A stretch of DNA of 64,000 nucleotides, from positions 1-64,000 of the forward strand of contig CAJPFJ010000004.1 in the NCBI GenBank assembly GCA_905339155.1. The letters are read 5' to 3'. The translations under genes were made by a program, and so were the position numbers. The stretch comes from Methanosarcinales archaeon (GTDB lineage Archaea > Halobacteriota > Methanosarcinia > Methanosarcinales > Methanoperedenaceae). The notes under the pieces were generated by a model. It was given only the letters and a program-made list of their open reading frames with translations. It made no database searches and had not been told where the DNA came from. Shown piece by piece: positions 48,487 through 57,177 of this stretch. Position 1 is the stretch's first letter; every line of letters begins with the position of its first letter.

Positions 48487-49086
48487 TCACCCTTTCCAGT
48501 AGACCTTATCGCTAATCACTTCCATTTTCAAGATAATATCCACGTCATAAGAAGGTACGAAAGCGACACTTTTTGAACTCGTATCCATATATAATAAAAT
48601 GAACTTACATGTTGTCCTTGTATTTTTTAAAGTATTTAAAAAATCATATAAATTTTGTGTGTTTCTTGGGGTTGTGGTGGAAAAATCAATAAATTGCGAC
48701 AATGAATCCAGGATTATATAGTCAGGATAAAGTTCTGTGATATATTTATCATTTAATCTTGACATTTCATCTATCGTCGAAGGCGGGTTCTCATAGAAAC
48801 TTGTCCTTGTATTCTTCTTTTCAAACACTCCCCCGGAAACGCAATCAACTATGAATAATGAAGTCTCCATATCATCAAAATAAGGCCTGATTGCATTGTC
48901 CGTTTTTGTCAGTGAAATATATAATATTTTTTTTGCCCCGGATAGTTTCTTTATAAAATCCACAATCTCTTTAACTTCCTTTGAATTATGGAAAAGCAAT
49001 AAAGTCTTCCAGGGCTCAGAGAGTACTTTCTTCAGGTCTTTCCTGGTTTCCTTCCAATAATTTACCGCAAGTACTTCTAAATCCAT
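48487..49086 (-). CDS. RecA/KaiC-like protein lacking a Walker A motif
   Basis: A 199-residue protein. Segment by segment it reads like a Rad55/KaiC ATPase core: KKILYISLTKTDNA after the first helix, LFIVDCVSGGVF, YIILDSLSQFIDFS (Walker B like), LYDFLNTLKNTRTTCKFILLYMDTS and DVDIILKMEV. Where a GxxxxGK[ST] P-loop should be near residue 20-35 there is TLLLFHNSKEVKEIVDFI, so it cannot bind ATP in the usual way. Similar P-loop-less proteins accompany two-component genes in archaea. It follows the response regulator by six bases and is probably cotranscribed as a signalling partner. Confidence 0.6.
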   Translation of the reverse strand: MDLEVLAVNYWKETRKDLKKVLSEPWKTLLLFHNSKEVKEIVDFIKKLSGAKKILYISLTKTDNAIRPYFDDMETSLFIVDCVSGGVFEKKNTRTSFYENPPSTIDEMSRLNDKYITELYPDYIILDSLSQFIDFSTTTPRNTQNLYDFLNTLKNTRTTCKFILLYMDTSSKSVAFVPSYDVDIILKMEVISDKVYWKG

Positions 49087-49092
49087 TTCAAT

Positions 49093-49458
49093 CTAACCCA
49101 GATGTTTTCTTATCCTGTTCACGATATCCGGAAGGTCAAACGGTTTTGTGACATAATCCTTAATATTATATTCATTCAACAGGATTTTTCTTTCTTCATC
49201 CGAGAACCTGACCACTGTGACAAGTATTATTTTCAGGTTCCCAAGCCCTTTTTCCTTAAGCTTTGCCAGTATCTCTTTTGTTTTCATCCCCGGCATCATT
49301 ACATCAAGGAGAACAAGGTCCGGTTTTGCCTTTTCTACCTTATTCAGGAACTCTTCTCCATTGGATGCTGTCTGAGTCTCATGTTTTTCAAGCTCCATTA
49401 TTGTTTTTAAAGTTTCTGATATATCCGGGTTGTCATCCACTATCATTATTTTTGCCAT
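49093..49458 (-). CDS. single-domain response regulator
   Basis: A 121-residue receiver domain: KIMIVDDNPDISETL (acidic D8, D9), phospho-acceptor D52 in LVLLDVMMPGM, T81 and K105 in DYVTKPF. No output domain is attached, so it acts on a partner protein, plausibly the KaiC-like protein encoded next. The histidine kinase gene lies 27 bases upstream in the same direction. Confidence 0.92.
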   Translation of the reverse strand: MAKIMIVDDNPDISETLKTIMELEKHETQTASNGEEFLNKVEKAKPDLVLLDVMMPGMKTKEILAKLKEKGLGNLKIILVTVVRFSDEERKILLNEYNIKDYVTKPFDLPDIVNRIRKHLG

Positions 49459-49484
49459 CTTATCACTTCTTTCTCAAATCTTTC

Positions 49485-50672
49485 TTATACTTTTTCAAAT
49501 AAGTTCACAACAGATCTCTTCTCGTTCTTTTCATATTTCAGGGGAATTGTGAACTGGAATGTTGATCCTTTACCTGGCTCACTTTCGATCCAGATCTTCC
49601 CGCCATGAGAATTTATTATCCCCTTACATATCGAAAGACCAAGACCACTCCCTTCAAACTTCCTTGTATATGTAGAATCCACCTGGACAAATGGCTTGAA
49701 TAACTTTTCCTGTTCTTCTTTTTTGATCCCGATCCCGGTATCTTTTATTTTAACAATTGCATTTGTGTCGCTTTTGGATACATCGACATTTATTATGCCC
49801 CCGGGATTCGTAAACTTAATTGCATTATTTACAAGGTTAATTACTACCTGGGTGATCCTGTCCGTATCTATTATTATATCCTCGATCTTTTCTTCTTTTA
49901 GATTAAGTTCGATATTCTTATCCTGCGCTTTTTGCCTCATTGTTTCTATCGCATTCTTGACCACTTCATTAATGCTGGCTTTGTCCTTATCAAATTTCAT
50001 TACTCCGGCCTCAAGCTTGGAAATATCAAGAACGTCACCGATCAGACGATCAAGTCTCTGGGTATTTCGAAGTATCATTTCAAGACTTGTTTTTTGCTTT
50101 TCGGTCACTACCCCGAAATATCCTGCAAGGTTCATCTGCAGTTGCGCTTTCATAGGCGTAAGAGGAGTTCGAAGCTCATGGGAAACAACACTTAAGAACT
50201 GTGTTTTGATTTTATCTGCGATCTTAAGTTCCATATTGATCCGGATTATTTCTTCCTCTAAAAGCTTTCTCTCCGTAATATCGCGTATTATACTTGCTTT
50301 ATATGTTCCTGATGTCGTTTTCCACGACGCCACTGATATATCCAGCGCGAACTCAGTCGCATTCTTCCTGAGGCCATGCAATTCTATGGATTTTCCGGAA
50401 ATACTTACCCCTGATAACATCCATTCCAGCCCATATCTGTAAGTCTCTTTATATCGTTGCGGCAGCAGATTAAGAAATGATTTCCCGACCAGTTCCTCCT
50501 CATTATAACCGAACATAATTGTTGCACTTTTGTTCAAGGAGATTATGTTATTCTCACTATCTGTCAAAATAATTGCATCGTTTGCGGACTGAACTGTCAA
50601 ACGAAATTTTTCTTCGCTTTCTCGAAGTTTTTCCTCGGCATGTATGTTGTCCGGATTTGTTATTTTATTCAT
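49485..50672 (-). CDS. PAS-domain sensor histidine kinase
   Basis: A 395-residue cytoplasmic kinase. Residues 10-140 are a PAS domain (FRLTVQSANDAIILTDSENNI, GKSFLNLLPQRYKETY, SIIRDITERKLLEEEI). The HisKA part has FLSVVSHELRTPLTPMKAQL with the phospho-accepting His. The ATPase part has N box VVINLVNNAIKFTNPGG, G1 VKIKDTGIGIKKEEQEKLF, F and G2 GSGLGLSICKGIINSHGG. No membrane segments are visible. It overlaps the upstream RR-PAS gene by eight bases (50665-50672). It probably phosphorylates the response regulator at 49093. Confidence 0.92.
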   Translation of the reverse strand: MNKITNPDNIHAEEKLRESEEKFRLTVQSANDAIILTDSENNIISLNKSATIMFGYNEEELVGKSFLNLLPQRYKETYRYGLEWMLSGVSISGKSIELHGLRKNATEFALDISVASWKTTSGTYKASIIRDITERKLLEEEIIRINMELKIADKIKTQFLSVVSHELRTPLTPMKAQLQMNLAGYFGVVTEKQKTSLEMILRNTQRLDRLIGDVLDISKLEAGVMKFDKDKASINEVVKNAIETMRQKAQDKNIELNLKEEKIEDIIIDTDRITQVVINLVNNAIKFTNPGGIINVDVSKSDTNAIVKIKDTGIGIKKEEQEKLFKPFVQVDSTYTRKFEGSGLGLSICKGIINSHGGKIWIESEPGKGSTFQFTIPLKYEKNEKRSVVNLFEKV

Positions 50673-51465
50673 TATTTTTACAATTCAGTCTCTCCCCCAT
50701 CCGTTTACGCTCAATAATGTCTTCAAAGATCAAAACAGTACCCAAAATATTTCCTAAATCATCTTTTATCAGGGAACCGATAATATCAACAGGTATTCTC
50801 ATTCCTTCTTTTGACACCAATTCCGTGTGCTCTGCAAGCCCATAGAACATTCCTTCCCGGATCGCCCTGGTTACCGGGTTTTCCACTTTTATACCGGGTT
50901 TTTCACTGATTATATTAAAAACAGTCGAAATGGGTTTTCCGAATGCATCATCGAATTTCCAGGCAGTCATCGCCTCTGCCAGAGGGTTCATGGTCTTTAT
51001 TAAACCGTCTTTATCTGTTGAAATAACCGCTTCCCCAAGATTCTTGATCGTCGATGCCAGCCAATATTCGCTTTCCTTCAATTTCTTTTCCATCTGGTGT
51101 TTATAGATGGCTATCTCGATGTTGATACGAAGCTCTCTCTCCCTGAAGGGTTTAATTATATAACAGTAAGGCTCTGTTATTTTTGCTCTTTCAAGGATCT
51201 GCTCATCAGAATATGAAGTAATATAGAGAACCGGAATATCGAATCGGTCATGTACCTCTTTTGCTGTCTCAATGCCGTCCTTTTGGCCTTTCAACACAAT
51301 ATCCATAAGCACAAGGTCCGGGCGACTTTCCTCAATTTTTTTTATAGCTTTTTCCCCAGAAGATTCAACCGATGGAACAGCATATCCTAAACTGATCAAG
51401 CTTTCCCTCAGGTCTTCAGCAATGATACTTTCATCTTCAACTACAAGTATCTGCTTTTTAGACAT
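50665..51465 (-). CDS. response regulator with PAS domain
   Basis: A 266-residue protein: receiver domain in residues 5-120 (ILVVEDESIIAEDL, D55 in LVLMDIVLKG, LYITSYSDEQ, CYIIKPF) and a PAS domain in residues 135-255 (LASTIKNLGEAVISTDKDGLI, GKPISTVFNIIS, VPVDIIG-like end with GTVLIFEDIIERKRM). The PAS end makes it a relay that senses a ligand and passes signals to the next kinase. Its ATG and the stop of the upstream kinase share one base (TAATG at 51465), so translation is coupled. Confidence 0.9.
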   Translation of the reverse strand: MSKKQILVVEDESIIAEDLRESLISLGYAVPSVESSGEKAIKKIEESRPDLVLMDIVLKGQKDGIETAKEVHDRFDIPVLYITSYSDEQILERAKITEPYCYIIKPFRERELRINIEIAIYKHQMEKKLKESEYWLASTIKNLGEAVISTDKDGLIKTMNPLAEAMTAWKFDDAFGKPISTVFNIISEKPGIKVENPVTRAIREGMFYGLAEHTELVSKEGMRIPVDIIGSLIKDDLGNILGTVLIFEDIIERKRMGERLNCKNNE

Positions 51466-52877
51466 TATTTAACTCCTTTAAAATGAATGTTAAATTCAGT
51501 CCCATGGTCACGATCCAGGTTTATTTCTCCATTTAGCTGGTTTTTAGCCAATATTTTAACCAGATGCAATCCCAGGCTGTTACTATTATCAAAATCTATT
51601 CCCTGGGCTATACCTATCCCATTATCCCACACTACTAAATTAATATCATTTTCATCTGTTCGCCGCATAAGAATCTTGATTTCACCTTTTCGATCATCTG
51701 GGAATGCATGTTTCAATGAATTGGCAACAAGCTCATTGATGATCAAACCGCAGGGAATGGCTGAATCAATTCCCAGTGAAACATTCTCGACTTTAATAGT
51801 TGTTACTATGCGGTTTGAAATAGTCCCATAAGAGTGGAATATACTCTTTACAAGGTCTCTGGTATAAACATCAAAATCGATTTTTGAAAAATCACGGGAC
51901 TGGTAAAGTTTCTCATGAACAAGAGCCATAGAAGATATCCGGTTCTGGCTATCTTTGAAAATCTCAATATCATCCTTGTCTTTGATATATTTTGATTGAA
52001 GTCTAAGTAAACTGGAAATAACCTGCATATTATTTTTGACCCTGTGATGGATTTCCCTGAGAAGGGTTTCCTTTTCAAGAAGAGAAGACCTTGTCTGTTC
52101 TTCAGCTCTCTTTCGTTCTGTTATATCCCTTGAAATACCTGCAAAAGCGACGACTCTCCCACCCTCATCCTTTATTGGAGAAATTGTCACGCTGACATCG
52201 AAAATGCTCCCATCTTTTTGCTGTCTAATAGTTTCATAAGGTGTAATGATATTGCCTGATTTTACTTCACTTAGAAGTTTCTCGAATTCCGGGATTATGC
52301 TATCCGGTATTGTAGGCAAAATCTTTCCCACGGCTTCCAGGGCAGTCCAGCCGTATATCTTTTCAAAACCATTGTTCACCTGGAGAATTTTTTTTTCCAG
52401 ATCGATGATTATGATGGCATCAGAAGTATTGTTAATGAATGATTCCAGTTTTTCTTTTATACTTATTAATTCTGCTTCTGCATGCTTTCGTTTTCGCCGC
52501 TCTTTTGCCTCGCTAAGTTCTCTTTCTATAGCAGGTATAAGCCTTGCAAGATTGCCTTTTATGAGATAGTCATGAGCTCCGGCTTTCATGGCCCCAACAG
52601 CAGTATCTTCACCGATTTTTCCCGAAACAATGATTATCGGTATCTCAAGACCGCTTTCCTGTGATATCCTGATCGCATCCAATCCTGAAAAATCAGGCAT
52701 GACATAATCTGATATAATGATATCCCATGATTCAGCTGCAAGCGCTGTTCGCATGCCTTCAGGAGAGTCCACAAGTTCATATTCAAGTTCGTAACCCCCA
52801 TGTTCAAGTTCTCCACGCAATACTCTTGCATCAAATTTGGAGTCTTCAATAATCAATACACGAAGTTGTTTATTCAT
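51465..52877 (-). CDS. receiver-PAS histidine kinase (HisKA_2 type)
   Basis: A 470-residue hybrid: receiver in residues 5-125 (VLIIEDSKFDARVL, D57 in DIIISDYVMPDFSGLD, HDYLIKGN), a PAS domain about 140-260 (FINNTSDAIIIIDLEKKI, GWTALEAVGKILPT, AFAGISRDITERKRAEEQ) and a HisKA_2/HATPase pair (LLREIHHRVKNNMQVISSLL with the His; N box ELVANSLKHAFPDD, G1 VVWDNGIGIAQG). It is the first gene of a four-gene two-component operon reading toward the KaiC-like gene. A TATA-like region around 52905-52925 is a promoter candidate. Confidence 0.92.
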   Translation of the reverse strand: MNKQLRVLIIEDSKFDARVLRGELEHGGYELEYELVDSPEGMRTALAAESWDIIISDYVMPDFSGLDAIRISQESGLEIPIIIVSGKIGEDTAVGAMKAGAHDYLIKGNLARLIPAIERELSEAKERRKRKHAEAELISIKEKLESFINNTSDAIIIIDLEKKILQVNNGFEKIYGWTALEAVGKILPTIPDSIIPEFEKLLSEVKSGNIITPYETIRQQKDGSIFDVSVTISPIKDEGGRVVAFAGISRDITERKRAEEQTRSSLLEKETLLREIHHRVKNNMQVISSLLRLQSKYIKDKDDIEIFKDSQNRISSMALVHEKLYQSRDFSKIDFDVYTRDLVKSIFHSYGTISNRIVTTIKVENVSLGIDSAIPCGLIINELVANSLKHAFPDDRKGEIKILMRRTDENDINLVVWDNGIGIAQGIDFDNSNSLGLHLVKILAKNQLNGEINLDRDHGTEFNIHFKGVK

Positions 52878-52980
52878 TACAGTTATCTCCTTCTAAGAGG
52901 ACATATTTATTATCATGATACTAATAATAATGGTTGTTTCGGTTAAATAGATTTCCATATATAATTTTTTTAAACCTTCA

Positions 52981-53568
52981 TTAGCTATAAAATTCAGACT
53001 TATGTAATTTTGTCTGCTGGGACTTTGCTTTTAAGCCCTCAAGGTCGATCAAATCTCTAATAATATCTATCAGAACCCTGTTTCCATTAATTTGGATCTC
53101 ACTTGTTTCCCCGTTAATCTCAAATGCCGGATCATCTATTGGAATTTTTATACGTGTTACAGCATTGCGGTGTTCCTTGAGGCGCGCATCCTTTGACTCC
53201 TTTACGGTTTCGGTCTTACGCGCTTCGATACCCAACAATTCAAGTTCGTATTTGAAACAGGGGCGATGGAAAAGCGAGGAAAGGATAAATACTGCAATTC
53301 CCAACCTTTCTGAAATGTCAATATCTTTCAAATGCTCTTTCACAATATTATAAACATCACGTTTCATACCGGGTTTAAAAACATATACTTTTGAAGGCGG
53401 TATATCGATCTCTTCCATGTAACCTGTTTCATGCAAAGCCCGAAGATATCCTGTAAGTATCAGCCTATGCTGGTCATATCCATTCTTTTTCAATTCCCTT
53501 GCTATACTGCTAATGGACATCTGCTTATTTGCCATCACTTTTGTAAGGATATTGTAATATTCCGACAT
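52981..53568 (-). CDS. archaeal HTH protein of unknown family
   Basis: Starting at ATG 53568 (MSEYYNILTKVMANKQMSIS) the protein is 195 residues; the longer frame from 53640 adds an unlikely leader. Residues 1-60 look like a winged helix (MSISSIARELKKNGYDQHRLILTGYLRALHETGYMEEI). The remainder (FKPGMKRDVYNIVKEHL, ISERLGIAVFILSSLFHRPCFKYELELLGI) is helical with a single ligand-pocket-like beta end (EIQINGNRVLIDIIRD). Family not recognised. It is adjacent to the two-component operon and may be its regulator. A TATA-like box lies near 53640-53650. Confidence 0.65.
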   Translation of the reverse strand: MSEYYNILTKVMANKQMSISSIARELKKNGYDQHRLILTGYLRALHETGYMEEIDIPPSKVYVFKPGMKRDVYNIVKEHLKDIDISERLGIAVFILSSLFHRPCFKYELELLGIEARKTETVKESKDARLKEHRNAVTRIKIPIDDPAFEINGETSEIQINGNRVLIDIIRDLIDLEGLKAKSQQTKLHKSEFYS

Positions 53569-53770
53569 GACTAAATTAGATTTGATAACAAACCTGATAA
53601 ATGTTTGGGTGCCTCTTGTAATTGTAATACCTATCCCCAAAAAATTATTGTCAAAGAAAACATTTAAGGGATAAGCATAACGATAGATAGCATCAAGATC
53701 AGATATAACTTGTCAAAGAAAGCATGAGAACAACATATCAATTCAGGATATACACAAAAAAGAATCACAA

Positions 53771-54109
53771 ATGGCACGAAAGCTGAATTCCTCGGATCTG
53801 CAAATCCTTAAGAAAATTGCGCCTGAGCTTGTTGATAACACATGCAGACATGCGGATTGGGAATTCAGGTCTGTGCTTCCTCCTGTGAGCCAGCATATTT
53901 CTACATCGAACAATGATTTCAGGGAACGCTTACTGAAGCTTTCTGATGAAGAATTGAATTACCTCATTAATTTGATCTTTGAGGGAATGGAGAGCCTTCA
54001 TTGCGTAAAAAAGGAACATGTCGACGCACTTATTGAGGTAGTAAGCGAAAAGATCTCAAAAGTTAAAGCCGCTGAATTGCTTGAATTTCACAAGTTCGCA
54101 GGTGATTGA
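53771..54109 (+). CDS. conserved small protein upstream of the DUF2099 gene
   Basis: A 112-residue, mostly helical, charged protein (LKKIAPELVDNTCRHADWEF, DELNYLINLIFEGMESLHC, VDALIEVVSEKISKVKAAELLEF). No known domain. It is one base before the DUF2099 gene (TGA, then A, then ATG) so translation is coupled. The association with a methanogenesis-marker protein suggests a role in McrA/Mtr maturation or coenzyme biology; this is inferred. Confidence 0.6.
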   Translation: MARKLNSSDLQILKKIAPELVDNTCRHADWEFRSVLPPVSQHISTSNNDFRERLLKLSDEELNYLINLIFEGMESLHCVKKEHVDALIEVVSEKISKVKAAELLEFHKFAGD

Positions 54110-54110
54110 A

Positions 54111-54959
54111 ATGCCGCATATTATGGAATTGTTCGGGAAAACACGCGTTGTTGTAAAAGACGGGGAGGTTGTGGAAGTAGGCGAACCTGTTGCGGATTGG
54201 TGTCCTGTGTTCAGCAAGGTTTCAAATGTTTCAAGACTCACTTCCCAGGAAGCAAAAAAGAACATGGAATACAGGATACGGGAACTGGGAATGTTCACAC
54301 CGGAGAGAAAGTTAGATCAGGGTGTTTTTGTTAATTTCGGAGCAAGTGAGATAATGATGACCGCTCTTTCCCGCGGCCTTATCGACTCCACGGTCACTGT
54401 ATGCGATGGTGCGGGAACCGTGATCACTGATAATCCAGCGCTGGTACAGGGCATGGGCGCTTTGATGTCAGGACTTATTGAAACCGAGCCGATAGCGCAA
54501 ATCATTGCCGGGATCCAGGCGCGTGGAGGATTTGTTCTTGATAAAGAAAATGCAAGGATAGACCAGGCAGGGGGGCTTCTAAGGGCGTATGAACTGGGTT
54601 ACAGGAATATTGCGGTAAGTGTTGTCTCCCCGGCAGACGCTGGGAAACTTCGTTTGATAGAGAAAGAAAAAAATATTGAACTTATACTTATCGGAGCTCA
54701 TCTCACAGGTATCCGGAGCAAGGAAGCCCGGGAGCTTATCGCGAAGATGGATATAATCACGGGCTGCGCTTCTTTTATGGTCCGCCGTCTGGTACGTCCT
54801 GTACTCCAGGCTGGAACTTCAGTTCCCATGTTCGCATTGACACAGAAGGGTAAAGAGATGATCATTGAGAGAGCAAAGGAAATTGATTCACCAATTCTTA
54901 CCAGTACAGCCCAATTGCCTGTGCTGCCTGAGCATAAGCAGCCCAGACCTATGTCTTAA
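54111..54959 (+). CDS. DUF2099 family protein, methanogenesis marker 8
   Basis: A 282-residue protein starting at ATG 54111 (MPHIMELFGKTRVVVKDGEV; ribosome binding site GCAGGTGA). Other conserved-looking blocks are GEPVADWCPVFSKVSN, DQGVFVNFGASEIMMTALSRG, VCDGAGTVITDNPALVQGMGALMSGLIETEPI and CASFMVRRLVRPVLQAG. The family (DUF2099) is confined to methanogens and relatives and is used as a methanogenesis marker (marker 8); its biochemical role is unknown. It is located between a small helical gene and a DUF-like minus-strand gene, 590 bases before mtrE. The upstream in-frame extension to 54081 overlaps the preceding gene and is less likely. Confidence 0.82.
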   Translation: MPHIMELFGKTRVVVKDGEVVEVGEPVADWCPVFSKVSNVSRLTSQEAKKNMEYRIRELGMFTPERKLDQGVFVNFGASEIMMTALSRGLIDSTVTVCDGAGTVITDNPALVQGMGALMSGLIETEPIAQIIAGIQARGGFVLDKENARIDQAGGLLRAYELGYRNIAVSVVSPADAGKLRLIEKEKNIELILIGAHLTGIRSKEARELIAKMDIITGCASFMVRRLVRPVLQAGTSVPMFALTQKGKEMIIERAKEIDSPILTSTAQLPVLPEHKQPRPMS

Positions 54960-55028
54960 CTGCAATTATAACTAAAATCAGGCCAACGAAGAAACGAATA
55001 CCTTCTGTTATTCTCTAATGTGAATCTC

Positions 55029-55322
55029 TCATCCTATTTTTCTGGCGGCAGTATCAATAGCCTGAAACAGGCTATCCCTTGGCATGATGATGGTTACAGG
55101 TATTCGGAGCACTTTTTCAATTGTAGTACTGACTATTGGTGCGCATACCACTGCTTTTGCACCGTCTCTCTCGGCTTTTATCGCAGCTACGATCGCTTCT
55201 TCCATTGAGGTTGCAGAATATTCCCTTATCGTAAGAAGGTGATCTCCTACCTTGAGTTTCTTCTCGGTGATAAGATCAAGCACCGGGCGGGCTGCTATGA
55301 CAGCGATGGTGATATATTTCAT
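55029..55322 (-). CDS. small protein of unknown function (PrpR-like sensor fold possible)
   Basis: A 97-residue protein with ITIAVIAARPVLDLITEKKL, a central GDHLLTIREYSATSMEEAIVAAIKAERDGAKAVVCAPIVSTTI and a C-terminal VTIIMPRDSLFQAIDTAARKIG. The alternation of a loop, amphipathic helix and AVVCAP strand resembles alpha/beta ligand-binding domains such as PrpR_N, but this is weak. It reads away from the mtr operon, between DUF2099 and mtrE, and would share the intergenic region with the mtr promoter. Confidence 0.5.
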   Translation of the reverse strand: MKYITIAVIAARPVLDLITEKKLKVGDHLLTIREYSATSMEEAIVAAIKAERDGAKAVVCAPIVSTTIEKVLRIPVTIIMPRDSLFQAIDTAARKIG

Positions 55323-55446
55323 AGTATTCTTCGTCCCAGGATATATCTGAAGAAGTTAATGGCGCATGCAAAAATCTTTACAAAAAATCAAGATTGGGAT
55401 AAATTGCACTTTGCCTTTATCCGGATCGGGAAAAATCACAAATCGA

Positions 55447-55466
55447 AAAGGAAAGATTTATAATGT
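55447..55466 (+). promoter_or_regulatory. putative promoter of the mtr operon (box A)
   Basis: AAGGAAAGATTTATAATG: a purine-rich BRE-like segment followed by TTTATAATG at 55457-55465. Transcription should start near 55485, leaving a leader of about 60 bases with TAGGAGGAC at about 55530-55538 as ribosome binding site for mtrE. The next possible box (AATTTATG near 55492) is close to the first. Confidence 0.6.
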
Positions 55467-55546
55467 ATAATAAGGTACTTCGATAAAAACTAATTTATGA
55501 TAGTTTTTTATGGTGATTTGAATTCAATATAGGAGGACATAATAAA

Positions 55547-56449
55547 ATGGTATTAGATTTAACCATGAGTATGGCTATATTGGCACTCATGGGAGCTCTT
55601 GCTACTATAGCGGGATGCCTTGAGGATCTTGAATCCGATGTAGGCTCGCAGAGCAATCCGAACTCCCAGGTACAATTAGCTCCCCAGATGGGATTTTTGC
55701 ACAGAATATTTAACAAAGCGATTTCAGGTGAACCGATCAGCAACGGCATGTCAGCTGTGATCGGCGGTACTGTCACAACAGTACTTTTGAGCCAAAAGTT
55801 CTATCCATTGACCGCAATTGTAATTGGCGCGTTTATCGCAGCGATCATATTGGGTATCTTTGCTACAACCTCATTTGCAGGAAGAGTTGCGAGCCAGACA
55901 AGGTTCAAGCAGCCGCTGTATATGGATATTATGAGGTATACGACACCTTCGATCATAGCGCATAATTTCATTATGAATTTCTGCCTTGTGGCTATTGCAT
56001 ACATCCAATTTGAAATACTCGGATATCCATTCACTATCCCATTCCTTGCATTGATATGGGGCATTTCCGTGGGCGCTATCGGCTCATCAGTGGGCGATGT
56101 GCATTATGGAGGAGAACGTGAATTCCAGAACCGCGAATTCGGATGCGGTCTTAACACTGCGCTTTCAGGGCGTATTGTGAGGAAAGCCGAATCGGGGTTA
56201 AGGAATAGCATAGATAATGTCTGGTTCTGCGCCAAGTACGGAGGACCGGCAACAGGTATAGGTCTTGGTCTCACTGTTTTCTTCTCAAGCTGGCCCACAA
56301 CCATTTTCGGGTATACATGGAAAGCGATAGGTGTGGGATTATTAATTGTTGCGGTTCTTACAATAATGAACAGGCTGGTAGAACTCAATGTGAGGCATGC
56401 TTACGGCCCATATAAGGAAGAAAAAAATGAAACGGAGGCTAAAGCATAA
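55547..56449 (+). CDS. mtrE: tetrahydromethanopterin S-methyltransferase subunit E
   Basis: A 300-residue membrane protein, first gene of mtrEDCBAFGH. It has six or more helices and MtrE hallmarks: ATIAGCLEDLESDVGSQSNP, QVQLAPQMGFLHRIFNKAIS, GVDxH-like QKFYPLTAIVIGAFIAA, and GDVHYGGEREFQNREFGCGL. The Mtr complex transfers a methyl group between H4MPT and coenzyme M and couples this to Na+ transport; in methane oxidation it runs in reverse. MtrE, D and C form the membrane channel part. ATG 55547 follows TAGGAGGAC. Its stop shares a base with mtrD (TAATG). Confidence 0.95.
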   Translation: MVLDLTMSMAILALMGALATIAGCLEDLESDVGSQSNPNSQVQLAPQMGFLHRIFNKAISGEPISNGMSAVIGGTVTTVLLSQKFYPLTAIVIGAFIAAIILGIFATTSFAGRVASQTRFKQPLYMDIMRYTTPSIIAHNFIMNFCLVAIAYIQFEILGYPFTIPFLALIWGISVGAIGSSVGDVHYGGEREFQNREFGCGLNTALSGRIVRKAESGLRNSIDNVWFCAKYGGPATGIGLGLTVFFSSWPTTIFGYTWKAIGVGLLIVAVLTIMNRLVELNVRHAYGPYKEEKNETEAKA

Positions 56450-57177
56450 TGGTAGCGATTGATCCAACATTATTAACTAATATTTTATTGATCGGTTTAA
56501 GTGGGACTCTCATTTGTCTTGCCGTTCACTTCATTCCAGTAGGAGGAGCGCCTGCAGCAATGGCACAGGCAACAGGTATCGGAACGGGAACTGTGGAACT
56601 TGCGGCAGGATCCGGTCTTGTAGGACTGATCACAGCAAGTTACATGTATGCTTATGAACCCCTGGCTGATATTCCCCTTGTTATGGCCGCAGGGGCAATG
56701 GGCTCAATGGTAATGCTTGCAAGCACAATGTTTGCCGGCAGTTTGATATATGCTTATGGTGTGGCAGTGCCATTTGCCTCAGCGCAGGTAAAAAAAGACC
56801 CCATCACTGGTGACAGGCAGGATACCTATATCTCCAAAGGAACACAGGGCCAGGGACTTCCCACAATCTGCTATGTGAGCGGCGTAGTGGGAGCGGCGCT
56901 TGGTGGAGCCGGTGGAGGGTTGATCTATTTTGTCCTGATGGACTTATATAAACCATATTTAGCATTGACAAGCGCATTTGCAGTGGCTGGCGTCTTTACA
57001 ATGGGTGTGATGTATGTTAATTCAGTCATACCATCATACGGCGTGGGCGGAACAATTGAAGGAATTCATGATCCCAAGTTCAGGCGTGTGGTCGGGAAAG
57101 ATGTGATCACAAGCTTTTTCGTGAGCATTCTTTGCGGACTCCTTGCAGTATTGATCGCAGGAGGAATGTCAGTATGA
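56449..57177 (+). CDS. mtrD: tetrahydromethanopterin S-methyltransferase subunit D
   Basis: A 242-residue integral membrane protein with six helices. Signature segments are IHFIPVGGAPAAMAQATGIGTGT, LAAGSGLVGLITASYMYAYEPL, GAMGSMVMLASTMFAGSLIYAYGVA, PITGDRQDTYISKGTQGQGLPT and GGTIEGIHDPKFRRVVG. It is translationally coupled to mtrE and overlaps mtrC by four bases. Function as part of the Na+-translocating membrane module of Mtr. Confidence 0.95.
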   Translation: MVAIDPTLLTNILLIGLSGTLICLAVHFIPVGGAPAAMAQATGIGTGTVELAAGSGLVGLITASYMYAYEPLADIPLVMAAGAMGSMVMLASTMFAGSLIYAYGVAVPFASAQVKKDPITGDRQDTYISKGTQGQGLPTICYVSGVVGAALGGAGGGLIYFVLMDLYKPYLALTSAFAVAGVFTMGVMYVNSVIPSYGVGGTIEGIHDPKFRRVVGKDVITSFFVSILCGLLAVLIAGGMSV

